From an uncultured Acetatifactor sp. (GTDB lineage Bacteria; Bacillota; Clostridia; Lachnospirales; Lachnospiraceae): DNA of 60,484 nucleotides. The DNA is taken from the NCBI GenBank assembly GCA_944383825.1, contig CALWRA010000017.1, forward strand, positions 1 to 60,484, in the 5' to 3' direction. The first letter of the stretch is position 1, and each line of letters starts with the position of its first letter. The translations under genes were made by a program, and so were the position numbers. This document shows positions 7,889 through 17,481 of this stretch, one piece after another. The notes below the pieces were generated by a model, which ran no database searches, was not told where the DNA came from, and saw only the letters and a list, made by a program, of their open reading frames with translations.

Positions 7889-8848
7889 TCAGTTTTCATC
7901 ACTGGGATTTAGCTGAAGTCCAAGCTCCTTCAACTTTGCCAAAACCTCCTCCAGAGACTTCCGGCCCAAATTGCGGACCTTCATCATATCCTCTGAGGTT
8001 TTATTGGTCAATTCCTCCACAGTATTAATGCCTGCTCTCTTCAGGCAGTTATAGGAACGAACAGACAGCTCTAATTCGTCAATGCTCATTTCCAATACCT
8101 TTTCTTTCTCATCGTCTTCCTTCTCAGTCATAACTTCCGCCTTCTGCGCACTTTCAGAAAGATCGATAAAAAGGCTAAGGTGCTCGCTCAGTACTTTCGC
8201 AGCCAGACTGACAGCCTCATCGGGGACCAGAGTTCCGTTCGTATATACATCCAAAGTAAGCTTATCAAAGTCCGTAATCTGACCTACACGGGTATTTTCA
8301 ACAGTAACATTCACCCTTTCTACAGGAGTGTAAATAGAGTCAATTGCAATCACACCGATGGGCAGATCTTCGTGCTTGTTCTTATCCGCACTTACATAGC
8401 CGCGGCCCTTAGTAATGGTCAGCTCCATGTAAAGCTTCGTATCCTTGCCGCTTAAGGTGGCGATTACCAGATCGGGATTCAAAATTTCAATGTCCTGATC
8501 CGCCTGGATGTCAGAAGCATGTACGATGCCCTCTCCCTCAAACTCAATGTAAGCGGTTTTGGCCTCATTCGTCTCGCTGCTATTTTTGATTGCAAGGCTC
8601 TTGATATTCATGATGATCTCAGTAACGTCTTCCTTCACTCCAGGAATGGAACTGAACTCATGCAGGACGCCTTCAATTTTTACCTGGCTCACAGCAGCGC
8701 CGGGCAGAGAGGAGAGCATAATTCTTCTGAGCGAATTGCCCAGAGTAATACCGTATCCTCTTTCCAAGGGCTCCACAACGAATTTGCCGTACTTTTTGTC
8801 TTCTGAAATCTCAGCAACCTCAATATTAGGTCTTTCAAAATCAAACAC
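7889..8848 (-). CDS. rpoA: RNA polymerase alpha subunit
   Basis: Alpha subunit; dimerises to start RNA polymerase assembly. The N-terminal domain ([20 protein letters not shown], about residues 32-51) and a C-terminal helix-hairpin-helix domain ([19 protein letters not shown] and [15 protein letters not shown]) are both present. The latter contacts UP elements and activators. Length 319 residues is normal. It sits between rpsD and rplQ with spacers of 111 and 159 bp. Confidence 0.98.
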   Translation of the reverse strand: MFDFERPNIEVAEISEDKKYGKFVVEPLERGYGITLGNSLRRIMLSSLPGAAVSQVKIEGVLHEFSSIPGVKEDVTEIIMNIKSLAIKNSSETNEAKTAYIEFEGEGIVHASDIQADQDIEILNPDLVIATLSGKDTKLYMELTITKGRGYVSADKNKHEDLPIGVIAIDSIYTPVERVNVTVENTRVGQITDFDKLTLDVYTNGTLVPDEAVSLAAKVLSEHLSLFIDLSESAQKAEVMTEKEDDEKEKVLEMSIDELELSVRSYNCLKRAGINTVEELTNKTSEDMMKVRNLGRKSLEEVLAKLKELGLQLNPSDEN

Positions 8849-8959
8849 TGCAAATACCCTCCTTTACGAACATTTTTCTAAAGACGCAAGCACTCCGAAG
8901 CCATAAATGACAGCAGACGCCATGTCACTGTTAAATATAGCCTCAGAGGCTTACAGGGC

Positions 8960-9553
8960 TTATTTGGAGTAAAACTCGACAATAAGCATTTCATCTACGG
9001 GAACATCGATCATTTCTCTTGTCGGAAGGTTCTTGATGGTTCCCTTTAAATTCTCGATATCAACATCCATCCATTCGGGTACCAGTCTGCCGCCAGTTAC
9101 TTCTACAATGTCCTTATATCTCTGAAGGGACTTTGCTTTCTCATTAATCTCAATTACATCTCCGGCCTTGATCAGGTAAGAAGGTATATTTACCCTCTTT
9201 CCGTTCACCAGCACATGCTTATGTCCCACAACCTGCCTTGCTTCTCTTCTGGTTCTTGCAAAGCCCATTCTGAAGATCACATTGTCAAGTCTGCTTTCCA
9301 GCATAATCATCAGGTTTTCACCTGTCATGCCCTTCATTCTGTCGGCCTTCTCGTAATAGTTTCTGAAAGGCTTCTCCAGAACGCCGTAGATAAATTTCGC
9401 CTTCTGCTTTTCTCTCAGCTGAAGTCCATATTCACTGACCTTCTTACCTGCCCTCGTAGAAGTTCTGTTGGATTTTTTATCATATCCCAGATAAGAGGGC
9501 TCAAGGCCGAGGGATCTGCATCTTTTTAATACGGGTACTCGATTTACTGCCAT
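8960..9553 (-). CDS. rpsD: 30S ribosomal protein S4
   Basis: Primary 16S rRNA binder and, in many bacteria, an autoregulator of its operon. The 197-residue product has the N-terminal CRSLGLEPSYLGYDKKSNR block and the S4 RNA-binding domain (about 90-150, RREARQVVGHKHVLVNGKRVN). It has a single Cys near the N-terminus rather than a CxxC zinc knuckle, that is, the zinc-free form. The 177-bp spacer upstream is GC-rich and hairpin-prone. Confidence 0.97.
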   Translation of the reverse strand: MAVNRVPVLKRCRSLGLEPSYLGYDKKSNRTSTRAGKKVSEYGLQLREKQKAKFIYGVLEKPFRNYYEKADRMKGMTGENLMIMLESRLDNVIFRMGFARTRREARQVVGHKHVLVNGKRVNIPSYLIKAGDVIEINEKAKSLQRYKDIVEVTGGRLVPEWMDVDIENLKGTIKNLPTREMIDVPVDEMLIVEFYSK

Positions 9554-9730
9554 TTTTTAATTTCCCTTCTTTTTTGTTAACCTGAATTTTCTCGCTTGCT
9601 CACGGAGTAAAAACAATCTTCGTCCGGCGCAATCAGCGCCGCCTTGCCCTGTTTTCCCGCCTCCGCGCATATTGTTTACAGTGGGGGTGCCGCCCTGCAC
9701 TTTCTTCCAACGGGTTACTTCAACAGAGTA

Positions 9731-10126
9731 TTAAACTCTACGGCGTTTGGGAGGACGACATCCGTTGTGGGGAACAGGAGTGACGTCACGGATACTCACA
9801 ACCTCAAGCCCGCAGGCGGAAAGCGCTCTGATTGCCGCCTCGCGCCCTGATCCGGGCCCCTTTACAAATACATCAACGGTTTTCAGTCCATGCACCAAAG
9901 CAGCCTTTGTAGCTGTTTCAGCCGCCATCTGCGCAGCATATGGAGTAGATTTCCTTGAACCTCTAAAACCAAGACCACCAGCACTTGCCCAGCTCAGAGC
10001 ATTTCCCTCAGTGTCAGTCAGAGTAACAATCGTATTGTTAAAAGAAGACTGGATATGTGCCTGTCCGCGTTCAACGTTTTTCTTTACACGCTTTTTTGTT
10101 ACTTTTTTTGCAACTTTTTTAGCCAT
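9731..10126 (-). CDS. rpsK: 30S ribosomal protein S11
   Basis: Platform protein of the small subunit. 131 residues with a Lys-rich N-terminus ([19 protein letters not shown]), then [29 protein letters not shown] and the C-terminal [16 protein letters not shown] signature. It follows rpsM by 81 bp. Confidence 0.98.
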   Translation of the reverse strand: MAKKVAKKVTKKRVKKNVERGQAHIQSSFNNTIVTLTDTEGNALSWASAGGLGFRGSRKSTPYAAQMAAETATKAALVHGLKTVDVFVKGPGSGREAAIRALSACGLEVVSIRDVTPVPHNGCRPPKRRRV

Positions 10127-10207
10127 TTTAAACTAACCTACTTTCTCATTTTCAGGAAGAGCAAAATATGCCGTTTCCTTTTTCACAGTTACGATTTTGC
10201 GCATTGC

Positions 10208-10579
10208 TTATTTCTTCTTATTTGCCACAGTACGCTTGGGACCCTTGCGTGTTCTTGCATTTGTCTTGGTCCGCTGTCCGCGAACGGGAAGCCCCTTACG
10301 ATGACGAATGCCGCGGTAGCAGCCGATTTCCTGAAGTCTCTTGATGTTCAGCGCAACATCTCTTCTCAAATCACCTTCCACTATCACACCGAGCTTTTCA
10401 ATAGCCTCGCTGATTCTCTTAACCTCTTCATCGGTCACATCCCTTACTCTGGTGTCAGGATTCACCCCCGCCTCTGCCAGCAGCTTATTGGCGGTAGGTC
10501 TGCCGATCCCATAGATATAGGTCAAGCCGATTTCAATTCGTTTTTCTCTAGGTAAGTCAACACCTGCGATACGAGCCAT
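10208..10579 (-). CDS. rpsM: 30S ribosomal protein S13
   Basis: Head protein of the small subunit, contacting tRNA and intersubunit bridges. 123 residues; [19 protein letters not shown] start, helix-hairpin-helix around residue 20, [19 protein letters not shown] and the basic tail. AGGAAACGTAA-type ribosome site upstream. An unusually long 377-bp spacer separates it from rpmJ. Confidence 0.98.
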   Translation of the reverse strand: MARIAGVDLPREKRIEIGLTYIYGIGRPTANKLLAEAGVNPDTRVRDVTDEEVKRISEAIEKLGVIVEGDLRRDVALNIKRLQEIGCYRGIRHRKGLPVRGQRTKTNARTRKGPKRTVANKKK

Positions 10580-10956
10580 TTACGTTTCCTCCATTTTCAT
10601 TGCGTTTCTGCAGCCTGCTCTTTTGCTGCACGCTGTGCGTACATTTGGTCTGTTGTTTGCACGCCTGTTTAGTTACTAATTGATTGGGGCGTTCGCCCAA
10701 CCGGACACAATCCGATCTTTCCACGGCGCCACGTGTTACGGTTTTTACTGCAACGCTCCTGCTATGCGCAGACAAAATGCGCAGTACATTTTACCCCCGA
10801 AGCATTTTTGCCCTGATGCATGCCGTGGTATCAAGAAGTAATCTCCCGTAAGCTCTATCCATATTTATGATAATCGGCGCATAAAAGCTGCGCCGGTTCA
10901 GCCGCACATAAAAACCGGACAAGAACTCACATACCTGACTTCAATCAGGTCGGTGA
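10580..10956. other. Long spacer between rpmJ and rpsM
   Basis: No gene is seen on either strand. The stretch is rich in short inverted repeats: GGGCG/CGCCC near 10687, TGCGCA repeated around ACAAAA at 10755-10775, and ACCTGA/TCAGGT at 10932-10949 just after the rpmJ stop. Such structure could tune transcription or mRNA processing inside the operon. No clear promoter or T-tailed terminator was found. Confidence 0.4.
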
Positions 10957-11070
10957 TTATCCCTGTCTTTGTTTGTGTTTCGGATTCTCACAGATTACTC
11001 TGATGCGTCCTTTTCTTTTAATGATTTTGCACTTTTCGCAAATCGGTTTTACTGATGATCTAACCTTCAC
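10957..11070 (-). CDS. rpmJ: 50S ribosomal protein L36
   Basis: The smallest large-subunit protein. The 37-residue product begins with a GTG start (read [20 protein letters not shown]) and ends RQG. The zinc-ribbon ligands are visible as CEKC at residues 11-14, then a Cys and a His (ICENPKH), the zinc-binding type. GAAAGGAGGG lies about 9 nt upstream. It is normally directly after infA; here a 431-residue membrane protein gene sits between. Confidence 0.97.
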   Translation of the reverse strand: MKVRSSVKPICEKCKIIKRKGRIRVICENPKHKQRQG

Positions 11071-11142
11071 GTTAAACCCTCCTTTCAAAAAAGACCGTCT
11101 TGTATTATACCACAGAGAATTTTGCTTGACAAGGCTTTTTTA

Positions 11143-12438
11143 TCAATTTTTCCCATATTTCACGCGGCTTCTCTGCCAGGCGTCAAGTCCCATGCAGCAC
11201 ACCGCCGTCACCGCCACGCTGATAATGCGGAAGGTAAACCTTGCATGAAGGGCGGAGTGATGTTGTATAACTATAATCCAGGCAAAAGGAATACAGAAAA
11301 TCACCGCAAAGGGGATCAGCCCCAGGAGCACCTGCTTGCCCTGCCCCCGCCTCAAAGCGGCCCGCAAAACCAAAAGCGCTGCGCCCAGCGTCAGAAGCCC
11401 CGCGCCGACCGGATACAGCATTCCCGCATACTCCTGTAGATTCAGGCCGATTACATACCATCCGCCGTTCATTCTGGGCCTTCCTCCGATGGCCTCCGTC
11501 CTTCCGATAATAGACCATACCGCATCTTTTATGGTACCCGTATGCAAAGTCAGATCTGCAATGATCCATTTCATCGCCCACATACCCGCATATCCGATTC
11601 CCCAGCACACACTGTATCCGATTACCTTTTGAAGGCTTTTCTTGATATTCTCCTCCTTTTTCATCAGAAAGTACGCGCAGAGAGGAAATCCCAGCGTCAC
11701 TGCCGGATAGGTCAGAAAATCAAAATAGGATGTGACAATTCCGATCAGCAGAAACACCTCCGGATACGCCTGCTTTTCTTCTATCTTGTCGTGACGCAGA
11801 AGCATCATCAAGAGCGCTGCCATCGTAATGAGAAAGCACACGGACATGGTCAGAGAAACCAGCACAAGCACCGGCTTCATAAATAAAAAACCCAGCGCCG
11901 TGGCAGCTCCTACGCCGGGATACCCTTTCTTTATGGAAAAAAATATGACCGCCCCCATGAGAAGCGCCTGAAGGACGATTCCCAGTACCACAATCTGAGA
12001 CCAGGAAAAAATCAGAAGCAGGGGCTTCAGATAGATCAGATACCCATGCCAGTAGCGGGAATACTCATGCAGATAAGACTGCGTCATCCCCTCTTCGGAG
12101 CAATATGCTTTCAGGGAGGCTTCGGGAGTCCATATTTCCTCCTCCAGGTCGGTGTGATAAACCCGCATCGCCTGTTCAAAGACATTTTTTCCGGAAATTC
12201 TTTCTATGGCGTTCTGTACCATAATAGCGTCCGTATAGGTTTCCTTTTGCCCCCAGACATAACGGGCAAAAGGATTATCCGCCACCTCACCCTCATCCTT
12301 TATCATGCTATCCACGCTCACCGCCACATTTTCCTTCATCCGTCCGGTGGGAAGACAGAAAGCAAGCACTAACAGCAAGGTTCCTAAAATGGCGCTTCCC
12401 AAAAGGAGCAGCGCCATACGTTTGACTTGTCTGATCAT
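11143..12438 (-). CDS. Polytopic membrane protein inserted in the spc/alpha operon
   Basis: I do not recognise this gene with certainty. The 431-residue protein has an N-terminal helix (about 8-30), a hydrophilic, probably extracytoplasmic domain to about residue 128, then a YWHGYLIYLKPLLLIF segment. About eight to ten further membrane helices follow. This layout, an acidic first loop followed by many helices, resembles GT-C type membrane transferases, but no catalytic motif is proven. Its ATG directly abuts the infA stop codon with no gap, and rpmJ begins 72 bp after its stop, so it is surely cotranscribed with translation genes. Residue and codon usage look like the neighbours. Function unknown; a cell-surface polymer or lipid-linked sugar role is only a guess. 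Confidence 0.8.
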   Translation of the reverse strand: MIRQVKRMALLLLGSAILGTLLLVLAFCLPTGRMKENVAVSVDSMIKDEGEVADNPFARYVWGQKETYTDAIMVQNAIERISGKNVFEQAMRVYHTDLEEEIWTPEASLKAYCSEEGMTQSYLHEYSRYWHGYLIYLKPLLLIFSWSQIVVLGIVLQALLMGAVIFFSIKKGYPGVGAATALGFLFMKPVLVLVSLTMSVCFLITMAALLMMLLRHDKIEEKQAYPEVFLLIGIVTSYFDFLTYPAVTLGFPLCAYFLMKKEENIKKSLQKVIGYSVCWGIGYAGMWAMKWIIADLTLHTGTIKDAVWSIIGRTEAIGGRPRMNGGWYVIGLNLQEYAGMLYPVGAGLLTLGAALLVLRAALRRGQGKQVLLGLIPFAVIFCIPFAWIIVIQHHSALHARFTFRIISVAVTAVCCMGLDAWQRSRVKYGKN

Positions 12439-12657
12439 TTACTTGTCTCTCCAGATAATACGCCCTTTGCTCAGATCATAAGGGGACAGCTCCAGAGTCA
12501 CCTTATCCCCTGGAAGAATACGGATAAAATTCTGACGCAGCTTGCCGCTGATATGAGCCAGTACACGGTGGCCGTTTTCCAGCTCTACCTGAAACATGGT
12601 GTTGGGCAGCTTCTCCACAACTGTTCCCTCAATTTCGATTACATCACTTTTTGACAT
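12439..12657 (-). CDS. infA: Translation initiation factor IF-1
   Basis: IF-1 occupies the A site during initiation. 72 residues, a single OB fold: [19 protein letters not shown], then [20 protein letters not shown] and the C-terminal [11 protein letters not shown]. Its first 14 nt overlap the end of the KOW-protein gene, and its stop abuts the ATG of the membrane-protein gene, so three genes are tightly coupled. Confidence 0.98.
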   Translation of the reverse strand: MSKSDVIEIEGTVVEKLPNTMFQVELENGHRVLAHISGKLRQNFIRILPGDKVTLELSPYDLSKGRIIWRDK

Positions 12658-12928
12658 ACATTCCCTCCGTTTTTAGATTGTTATATTGTTTAATGGCATA
12701 TTTAATCTCTTCGTCAAGCACCTTTTCGTTTTTTTCCAATTTTCCAAGAAGCTCCTGGTCAACCTTCCGGTGAATGATCTGAATATGCTTTTTCAGCTTT
12801 CTCTTAGGCTTATCCACTGTCCTCAGCCTTCCGTCGCTCAAATACGCATATTTCTCTTCCTCTCCCAGCACCACATAAAGCCTTCCCTTGTCATGACCTG
12901 CCCTGGAGGTCGCGAACTTGCCGGTCAT
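12644..12928 (-). CDS. KOW-domain RNA-binding protein (L14e/L6e/L27e-like)
   Basis: A 94-residue protein whose N-terminal half resembles a KOW motif ([20 protein letters not shown]) and whose basic C-terminal half ([16 protein letters not shown]) suggests RNA contact. Proteins of this type between map and infA are frequent in Clostridia and are annotated as L14e-like; their exact task is not established to my knowledge. It overlaps map by 4 nt and infA by 14 nt, indicating translational coupling. A ribosome-associated or translation-regulatory role is inferred. Confidence 0.85.
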   Translation of the reverse strand: MTGKFATSRAGHDKGRLYVVLGEEEKYAYLSDGRLRTVDKPKRKLKKHIQIIHRKVDQELLGKLEKNEKVLDEEIKYAIKQYNNLKTEGMYVKK

Positions 12929-13692
12929 GCGTAAGCCCCCTCATACAAGGTAAGAATCTCCGGTTCCCCCTCCGTAATCAGAATAGTGTTCTCATAGTGA
13001 GCGGACCAGGAGCCATCCTCCGTGACTACGGTCCAGTCGTCATCCAGCCACTCAACATCGGCCCGGCCCATGTTGATCATGGGTTCAACCGCCAGCGTCA
13101 TGCCCGCCTGCAGCTTGATTCCTTTTCTTTTCTGAGCAAAATTGGGAATCTGTGGATCCTCATGAAGGCGCGTGCCGATACCATGCCCCACCAGATCCCT
13201 TACAATCCCATAACCGTAGGGCTTGATGGAGGCGTCAATGGCATTGGAAATATCGTATAGATGATTTCCTGCCTTTGCCATTTTAATTCCGTCAAAAAAG
13301 CTCTGTCTGGTACGCTCAATCAAAAGCCCCGCTTCTTTGCTGATCTCTCCCACGCCGAAGGTACGGGCCATATCGGAATGGTATCCCTTGTAAATCAGAC
13401 CGGCATCCAGGCTCACAATATCGCCTTCCTGAAGAATGTGATCCTTTCTCGGAATGCCGTGCACCACCTCATCATTCACCGATACACAGATAGAAGCCGG
13501 ATAACCGTTGTAATTCAAAAAATTAGGCACGCATCCATGTCCGCGGATCAGCTTCTCTCCCAGCGCATTCACATCGTCGGTGGACATTCCGGGGCGCAGG
13601 GCTTCCTCCAAATGTTGGAAAACATCCGCCAGCCTTTTGCAGGATTCCCGCATCAGTTCAATTTCTCTCGGTGACTTGATTGTAACAGCCAT
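12925..13692 (-). CDS. map: Type I methionine aminopeptidase
   Basis: Removes the N-terminal methionine from new proteins. 255 residues. The metal ligands follow family spacing: Asp in VSLDAGLIYKGYHSDMART (two Asp), His in GHGIGTRLHEDPQIPNF, Glu in AVEPMINMG and a second Glu near the end (YENTILITEGEPEIL). The N-terminus AVTIKSPREIELMRESCK is typical. It follows adk by 42 bp, the usual spc order. Confidence 0.97.
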   Translation of the reverse strand: MAVTIKSPREIELMRESCKRLADVFQHLEEALRPGMSTDDVNALGEKLIRGHGCVPNFLNYNGYPASICVSVNDEVVHGIPRKDHILQEGDIVSLDAGLIYKGYHSDMARTFGVGEISKEAGLLIERTRQSFFDGIKMAKAGNHLYDISNAIDASIKPYGYGIVRDLVGHGIGTRLHEDPQIPNFAQKRKGIKLQAGMTLAVEPMINMGRADVEWLDDDWTVVTEDGSWSAHYENTILITEGEPEILTLYEGAYA

Positions 13693-13734
13693 CTTGCCTT
13701 ACTCCCTTTCCTGTACGGCCGCAAAGCCCTCTGC

Positions 13735-14376
13735 TCAGCCTAAAATTGCCTCTATGGCGTCAAATACATCCTTCATATCAACCGTTCCATCCACTGTTCT
13801 CAGAATCCCCTTTCCACTGTAAAAGTCAATCAGGGGCTTGGTCTGGTCATGGTAAACCTTTAATCGGTTCTGTACGGTCTCCGGCTTATCATCGTCCCGC
13901 AGGATCAGATCCTGACCGCATTTATCACAAACGCCCTCCTGCCTGGGCGGAATATGCTCTACATGATATGTTGCACCGCAGGATACACAGGCGCGCCTTC
14001 CGGACATTCTCCTGATAATGTTCTCATCGGGCACCTCCACATTTATGGCATAATCAATAGCATCTCCCAGCTTATTCAGCGCTTCGTCCAGAACCTCTGC
14101 CTGAGGTATGGTTCTTGGGAACCCATCCAGGACATAGCCCCTTTCACAATCCGGCTGCGCCACTCTGTCCAAAAGAATCTTGACTGTCAGCTCATCAGGA
14201 ACAAGAAGTCCCTGATCCATGTATTTCTTTGCCTCTAAACCGAGCTTCGTTCCATTCTTAATATTAGCCCGGAATATATCTCCGGTGGAAACATGAGGGA
14301 TTCCATATTTCTCAGCAATCATTTTTGCCTGAGTTCCTTTGCCTGCTCCAGGTGCTCCCAGCATGATAATCTTCAT
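13735..14376 (-). CDS. adk: Adenylate kinase
   Basis: Converts ATP and AMP to two ADP. 213 residues: P-loop GAPGAGKGTQA near the N-terminus, AMP-binding DGFPRTIPQAE, and a LID domain (about 125-165) with a structural zinc site formed by CVSCGATYH and CDKCG, as in Gram-positive enzymes. It has its own promoter, with a terminator separating it from secY, so adk and the genes after it can be transcribed apart from the upstream ribosomal genes. Confidence 0.97.
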   Translation of the reverse strand: MKIIMLGAPGAGKGTQAKMIAEKYGIPHVSTGDIFRANIKNGTKLGLEAKKYMDQGLLVPDELTVKILLDRVAQPDCERGYVLDGFPRTIPQAEVLDEALNKLGDAIDYAINVEVPDENIIRRMSGRRACVSCGATYHVEHIPPRQEGVCDKCGQDLILRDDDKPETVQNRLKVYHDQTKPLIDFYSGKGILRTVDGTVDMKDVFDAIEAILG

Positions 14377-14461
14377 AATGTCCTCCGTTCTGCCTCATCG
14401 GGCGCAGCGCCATTGTTACGCCCCGCAGGGCGCAACTCAATTCGCATTACACAACATTTAT

Positions 14462-14490
14462 ATTTTAACTTTTTTAAAAATACTTTGCAA
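14462..14490 (-). promoter_or_regulatory. Internal promoter for adk and downstream genes
   Basis: On the minus strand TTGCAA (14485-14490) and TAAAAT (14462-14467) have a 17-bp spacer in an AT-rich stretch, 85 bp upstream of adk and directly after the secY terminator. Confidence 0.6.
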
Positions 14491-14502
14491 TATCAAATAC
14501 GG

Positions 14503-14537
14503 AAAAAGTATCCGAATGACCTGCATCATCCGGATAC
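14503..14537 (-). terminator. Internal terminator after secY
   Basis: On the minus strand a 12-bp stem with one mismatch (GTATCCGGATGA against TCATTCGGATAC, loop TGCAGG) is followed by TTTTT. It lies 24 bp after the secY stop and upstream of the adk promoter, so it divides the spc block. Confidence 0.75.
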
Positions 14538-14560
14538 CCTTGTCTTAGTGCAAAAATCAG

Positions 14561-15874
14561 TTAGTCCTCCAAAAAACCTTTGTAGTTGCGGACCAGCATC
14601 TGAGATTCGATCTGCTTCATGGTTTCCAGAATGACACTTACAATAATGATAAGGCTGGTGCCTCCAAAGGAGACGCTTGCCCCAAACACACCGTTAAAGA
14701 AGAAGGGTATGACGGAAACAATAATCAGACCCACCGCCCCGATAATTACAATGTAATTTAAAACCTTGCTCAGATAGTCACTGGTAGGTTTTCCGGGTCT
14801 GATTCCGGGAATAAAGCCGCCCTGCTTCTTCATGTTGTCAGCGACCATCAGCGGATTAAAGGTAATAGATGTATAGAAGTACGCAAAAAATACAATTAAA
14901 ACAATATACACCAGCAATCCAATGGAATACTGAGGCTGGCTGGGGACACACCAGTTGGCGGAGTTCAGTCCGTTCAGTATCTCTCCCCAGATGCCCGTTC
15001 CCTGATATCCGATAAATGTGCAGATGATAATGGGCATCTGCATAATGGACTGGGCAAAGATAATAGGAATAACGCCGGAGGTATTCACCTTCAGCGGAAT
15101 ACTGGAGGTCTGTCCGCCCACCATATTCCTTCCGCGCACTTTCTTTGCATACTGCACCGGAATCTTTCTCACGCCGCCGTTTAAAATAATCACCAGTATC
15201 ACCATAGCGATGATAATAGCAAAAATAATCACTACTGCCAAAATTGCGGTGGCAGGCGCCTGTCCAAACACAAACTGCTCAAAAAGAAGGGACAGATCCT
15301 GCGGCAGCCTGGAAATAATGTTAATTACAAGAACGATGGAAATGCCGTTTCCCACGCCCTTTTCCGTAATCCTCTCGCCAATCCACATCAAGAAGGCGCT
15401 TCCTGCGGTAAGAGCAGCAATTGCCGTAATTACGTTAAGCGCATTGTACTCCACCAGATACCCCTGCATACCAAAGCCGATTACCATTGCCGTAGACTGA
15501 ATAAGCGCAAGCACCACCGTTACGTATCTCGTAATAGCAGCGATTTTCTTTCTTCCGTCCTCTCCATCACGCTGCATCTCCTCCAGCTTGGGAATTGCAA
15601 TGGTCAAAAGCTGCACAATAATAGATGAGGTAATGTAAGGGCTGATACTCAATGCCAGAACGGAAAAGTTCTCAAAGGAGCCTCCTGTTATGGCATCAAA
15701 AAAACTGAACGCATTGCCTGTCCGGGCCGCAAACCATGCCGCAAAGGCCTCTCTGTCGACACCAGGCACCGGAAGCTGTGATCCGAGACGGATCACAACC
15801 AACATAGCCATGGTAAAAAAGATTTTTCGTCTGATCTCTTTGATCTTGAATGCGTTTTTCAGCGTTGCAAGCAT
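14561..15874 (-). CDS. secY: Preprotein translocase subunit SecY
   Basis: Channel subunit of the Sec translocon. 437 residues with ten membrane helices: N-terminal KIRRKIFFTMAMLVVIRLG, plug-region segment GSFENFSVLALSISPYITSS, and the cytoplasmic loop PVQYAKKVRGR that contacts SecA or the ribosome. Its ATG overlaps the rplO stop by 1 nt (TAATG). A terminator follows the stop codon. Confidence 0.97.
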   Translation of the reverse strand: MLATLKNAFKIKEIRRKIFFTMAMLVVIRLGSQLPVPGVDREAFAAWFAARTGNAFSFFDAITGGSFENFSVLALSISPYITSSIIVQLLTIAIPKLEEMQRDGEDGRKKIAAITRYVTVVLALIQSTAMVIGFGMQGYLVEYNALNVITAIAALTAGSAFLMWIGERITEKGVGNGISIVLVINIISRLPQDLSLLFEQFVFGQAPATAILAVVIIFAIIIAMVILVIILNGGVRKIPVQYAKKVRGRNMVGGQTSSIPLKVNTSGVIPIIFAQSIMQMPIIICTFIGYQGTGIWGEILNGLNSANWCVPSQPQYSIGLLVYIVLIVFFAYFYTSITFNPLMVADNMKKQGGFIPGIRPGKPTSDYLSKVLNYIVIIGAVGLIIVSVIPFFFNGVFGASVSFGGTSLIIIVSVILETMKQIESQMLVRNYKGFLED

Positions 15875-16323
15875 TACATCACCTCTGCTGTTCCACCAAG
15901 AGCTTCAATTTTTTCCTTTGCAGACGCGCTGAACGCATCCACCTTTACATTAAGCTTTTTGGTCAATTCACCGTTTCCGAGTATCTTTACGCCATCTCTG
16001 GGATTTTTTACGATACCGGCTTCGATTAATGCGTTTACATCCACAACCGCACCATTCTCAAAACGTTCCAAAGCGCCTAAGTTAATGCCAACAATCGTTT
16101 TAGAATTTCTATTTTTGAAACCTCTTTTCGGAATACGCCTGTACAAAGGCATCTGGCCTCCCTCAAAACCAGGTCTGGGAGCTCCGGAACGCGCCTTTTG
16201 TCCCTTATGTCCTTTTCCCGCAGTTTTTCCGTTGCCTGAGCCGTGTCCGCGCCCTCTTCTAAAATTATTACTGTGTTTGGAACCTTCAGCAGGCCTTAAA
16301 TTAGATAAGTCCATTCCTGACAC
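15874..16323 (-). CDS. rplO: 50S ribosomal protein L15
   Basis: Large-subunit assembly protein. 149 residues: [20 protein letters not shown], the glycine-rich [20 protein letters not shown] arm and [18 protein letters not shown]. The open frame starts MSG at 16323; the more usual start is the Met at residue 4, but the AGGAGG just upstream favours the first ATG. Confidence 0.96.
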   Translation of the reverse strand: MSGMDLSNLRPAEGSKHSNNFRRGRGHGSGNGKTAGKGHKGQKARSGAPRPGFEGGQMPLYRRIPKRGFKNRNSKTIVGINLGALERFENGAVVDVNALIEAGIVKNPRDGVKILGNGELTKKLNVKVDAFSASAKEKIEALGGTAEVM

Positions 16324-16333
16324 CTCCTTTTAC

Positions 16334-16519
16334 TTAAACTTCTTCTACTTTAATCAAATGACGTACCTGGCGAATCTGTCCTCTTGTAGCTTCATTATCA
16401 GGAAGTATAATGGACTTGCCGATCTTGCGCAGTCCCATGGATTCAACGGTCGCCCTGTTCTTTGGCACAGCTCCAATGGTGGATTTCACCAAAGTAATTT
16501 TCAATTTCTTATCTGCCAT
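16334..16519 (-). CDS. rpmD: 50S ribosomal protein L30
   Basis: 61-residue large-subunit protein. The start at 16519 (MADKKLKITLVKSTIGAVPK) matches the family and has GGAAAGGAG-type upstream sequence; the frame stays open a further 30 codons into the rpsE 3' end, which is not coding here. The RATVESMGLRKIGKSIILPD core is typical. Confidence 0.96.
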   Translation of the reverse strand: MADKKLKITLVKSTIGAVPKNRATVESMGLRKIGKSIILPDNEATRGQIRQVRHLIKVEEV

Positions 16520-16565
16520 TGTCGTTCTCCTTTCCTGGCCGGCGAAAAATTGTAAAAAGATTTCT

Positions 16566-17075
16566 TTACGCCAATACTTCTTCAACAGATTTGCCGCGTT
16601 TTCTTGCAACTTCCTCGGGAGCCTTCAGCTGGCTTAATCCGCTGATGGTAGCAAGAACAACATTCTGCTTATTGTTGGAGCCAAGAGACTTGGTACGAAT
16701 ATTCTTAATGCCGGCAAGCTCGCATACAACACGGGCGGGACCGCCTGCAATAATACCGGTACCCTCGGGAGCCTTTTTCAGAAGAACATTTGCAGAACCA
16801 TATTTCCCGATAAAATCATGGGTAATGGAGTTGTTCTCATCAAGCGCAATCTCAACAAGATGCTTCATTGCGTCTTCCTTTCCCTTGCGGATCGCTTCAG
16901 GAATTTCCACAGCCTTTCCAAGGCCTGCGCCTACATGACCGTTTCCATCGCCCACAACCACAAGAGCGGTGAATCGCATGTTACGGCCGCCTTTCACGGT
17001 TTTGGTTACACGCTTGATCGTTACAACTTTATCAGTCAACTCTAACTGGCTTGCATCTATGATTGTATGTTTCAT
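16566..17075 (-). CDS. rpsE: 30S ribosomal protein S5
   Basis: Decoding-fidelity protein. 169 residues: the N-terminal double-stranded RNA-binding domain ([20 protein letters not shown]) and the C-terminal half with [19 protein letters not shown] and the [14 protein letters not shown] motif. Spacing to rplR is 20 bp. Confidence 0.98.
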   Translation of the reverse strand: MKHTIIDASQLELTDKVVTIKRVTKTVKGGRNMRFTALVVVGDGNGHVGAGLGKAVEIPEAIRKGKEDAMKHLVEIALDENNSITHDFIGKYGSANVLLKKAPEGTGIIAGGPARVVCELAGIKNIRTKSLGSNNKQNVVLATISGLSQLKAPEEVARKRGKSVEEVLA

Positions 17076-17095
17076 GATGTATTCCTCTTCCTTTC

Positions 17096-17464
17096 CTAGA
17101 ATTCCAAGCCAGCTTCTCTGGCCGCGTCAGCTAATGCTGCGATTTTTCCATGGTATAAAAAGCCGCCTCTGTCAAATACAACCTCTTTAATACCCTTTTC
17201 AATCGCTCTCTTTGCAATTATGGTTCCAAGGTATGCCGCCGCTTCAACGTTGTTGGTTTTTTCCAGCTCCGCCTTAACCTCTTTTTCAAGAGTGGACGCA
17301 GACACTAAGGTATTTCCAACCGTATCATCGATAATTTGAGCATACATATGATTATTGCTTCTGAACACAGCAAGACGGGGTCTTTCTGCAGTGCCGCTGA
17401 AGCGGTTGCGAATTCTTTTGTGCTTTTTCACACGAACTTCTTGTCTGGACTCTTTTCTAACCAT
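17096..17464 (-). CDS. rplR: 50S ribosomal protein L18
   Basis: 5S rRNA-binding protein. The product begins [20 protein letters not shown] and contains [20 protein letters not shown], the family core. Two ATGs are possible, 17470 and 17464. I choose 17464 because AAGGAG then lies 9 nt upstream instead of 3. About 122 residues, normal. Confidence 0.95.
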   Translation of the reverse strand: MVRKESRQEVRVKKHKRIRNRFSGTAERPRLAVFRSNNHMYAQIIDDTVGNTLVSASTLEKEVKAELEKTNNVEAAAYLGTIIAKRAIEKGIKEVVFDRGGFLYHGKIAALADAAREAGLEF

Positions 17465-17481
17465 CTTCATACTCTCCTTAT

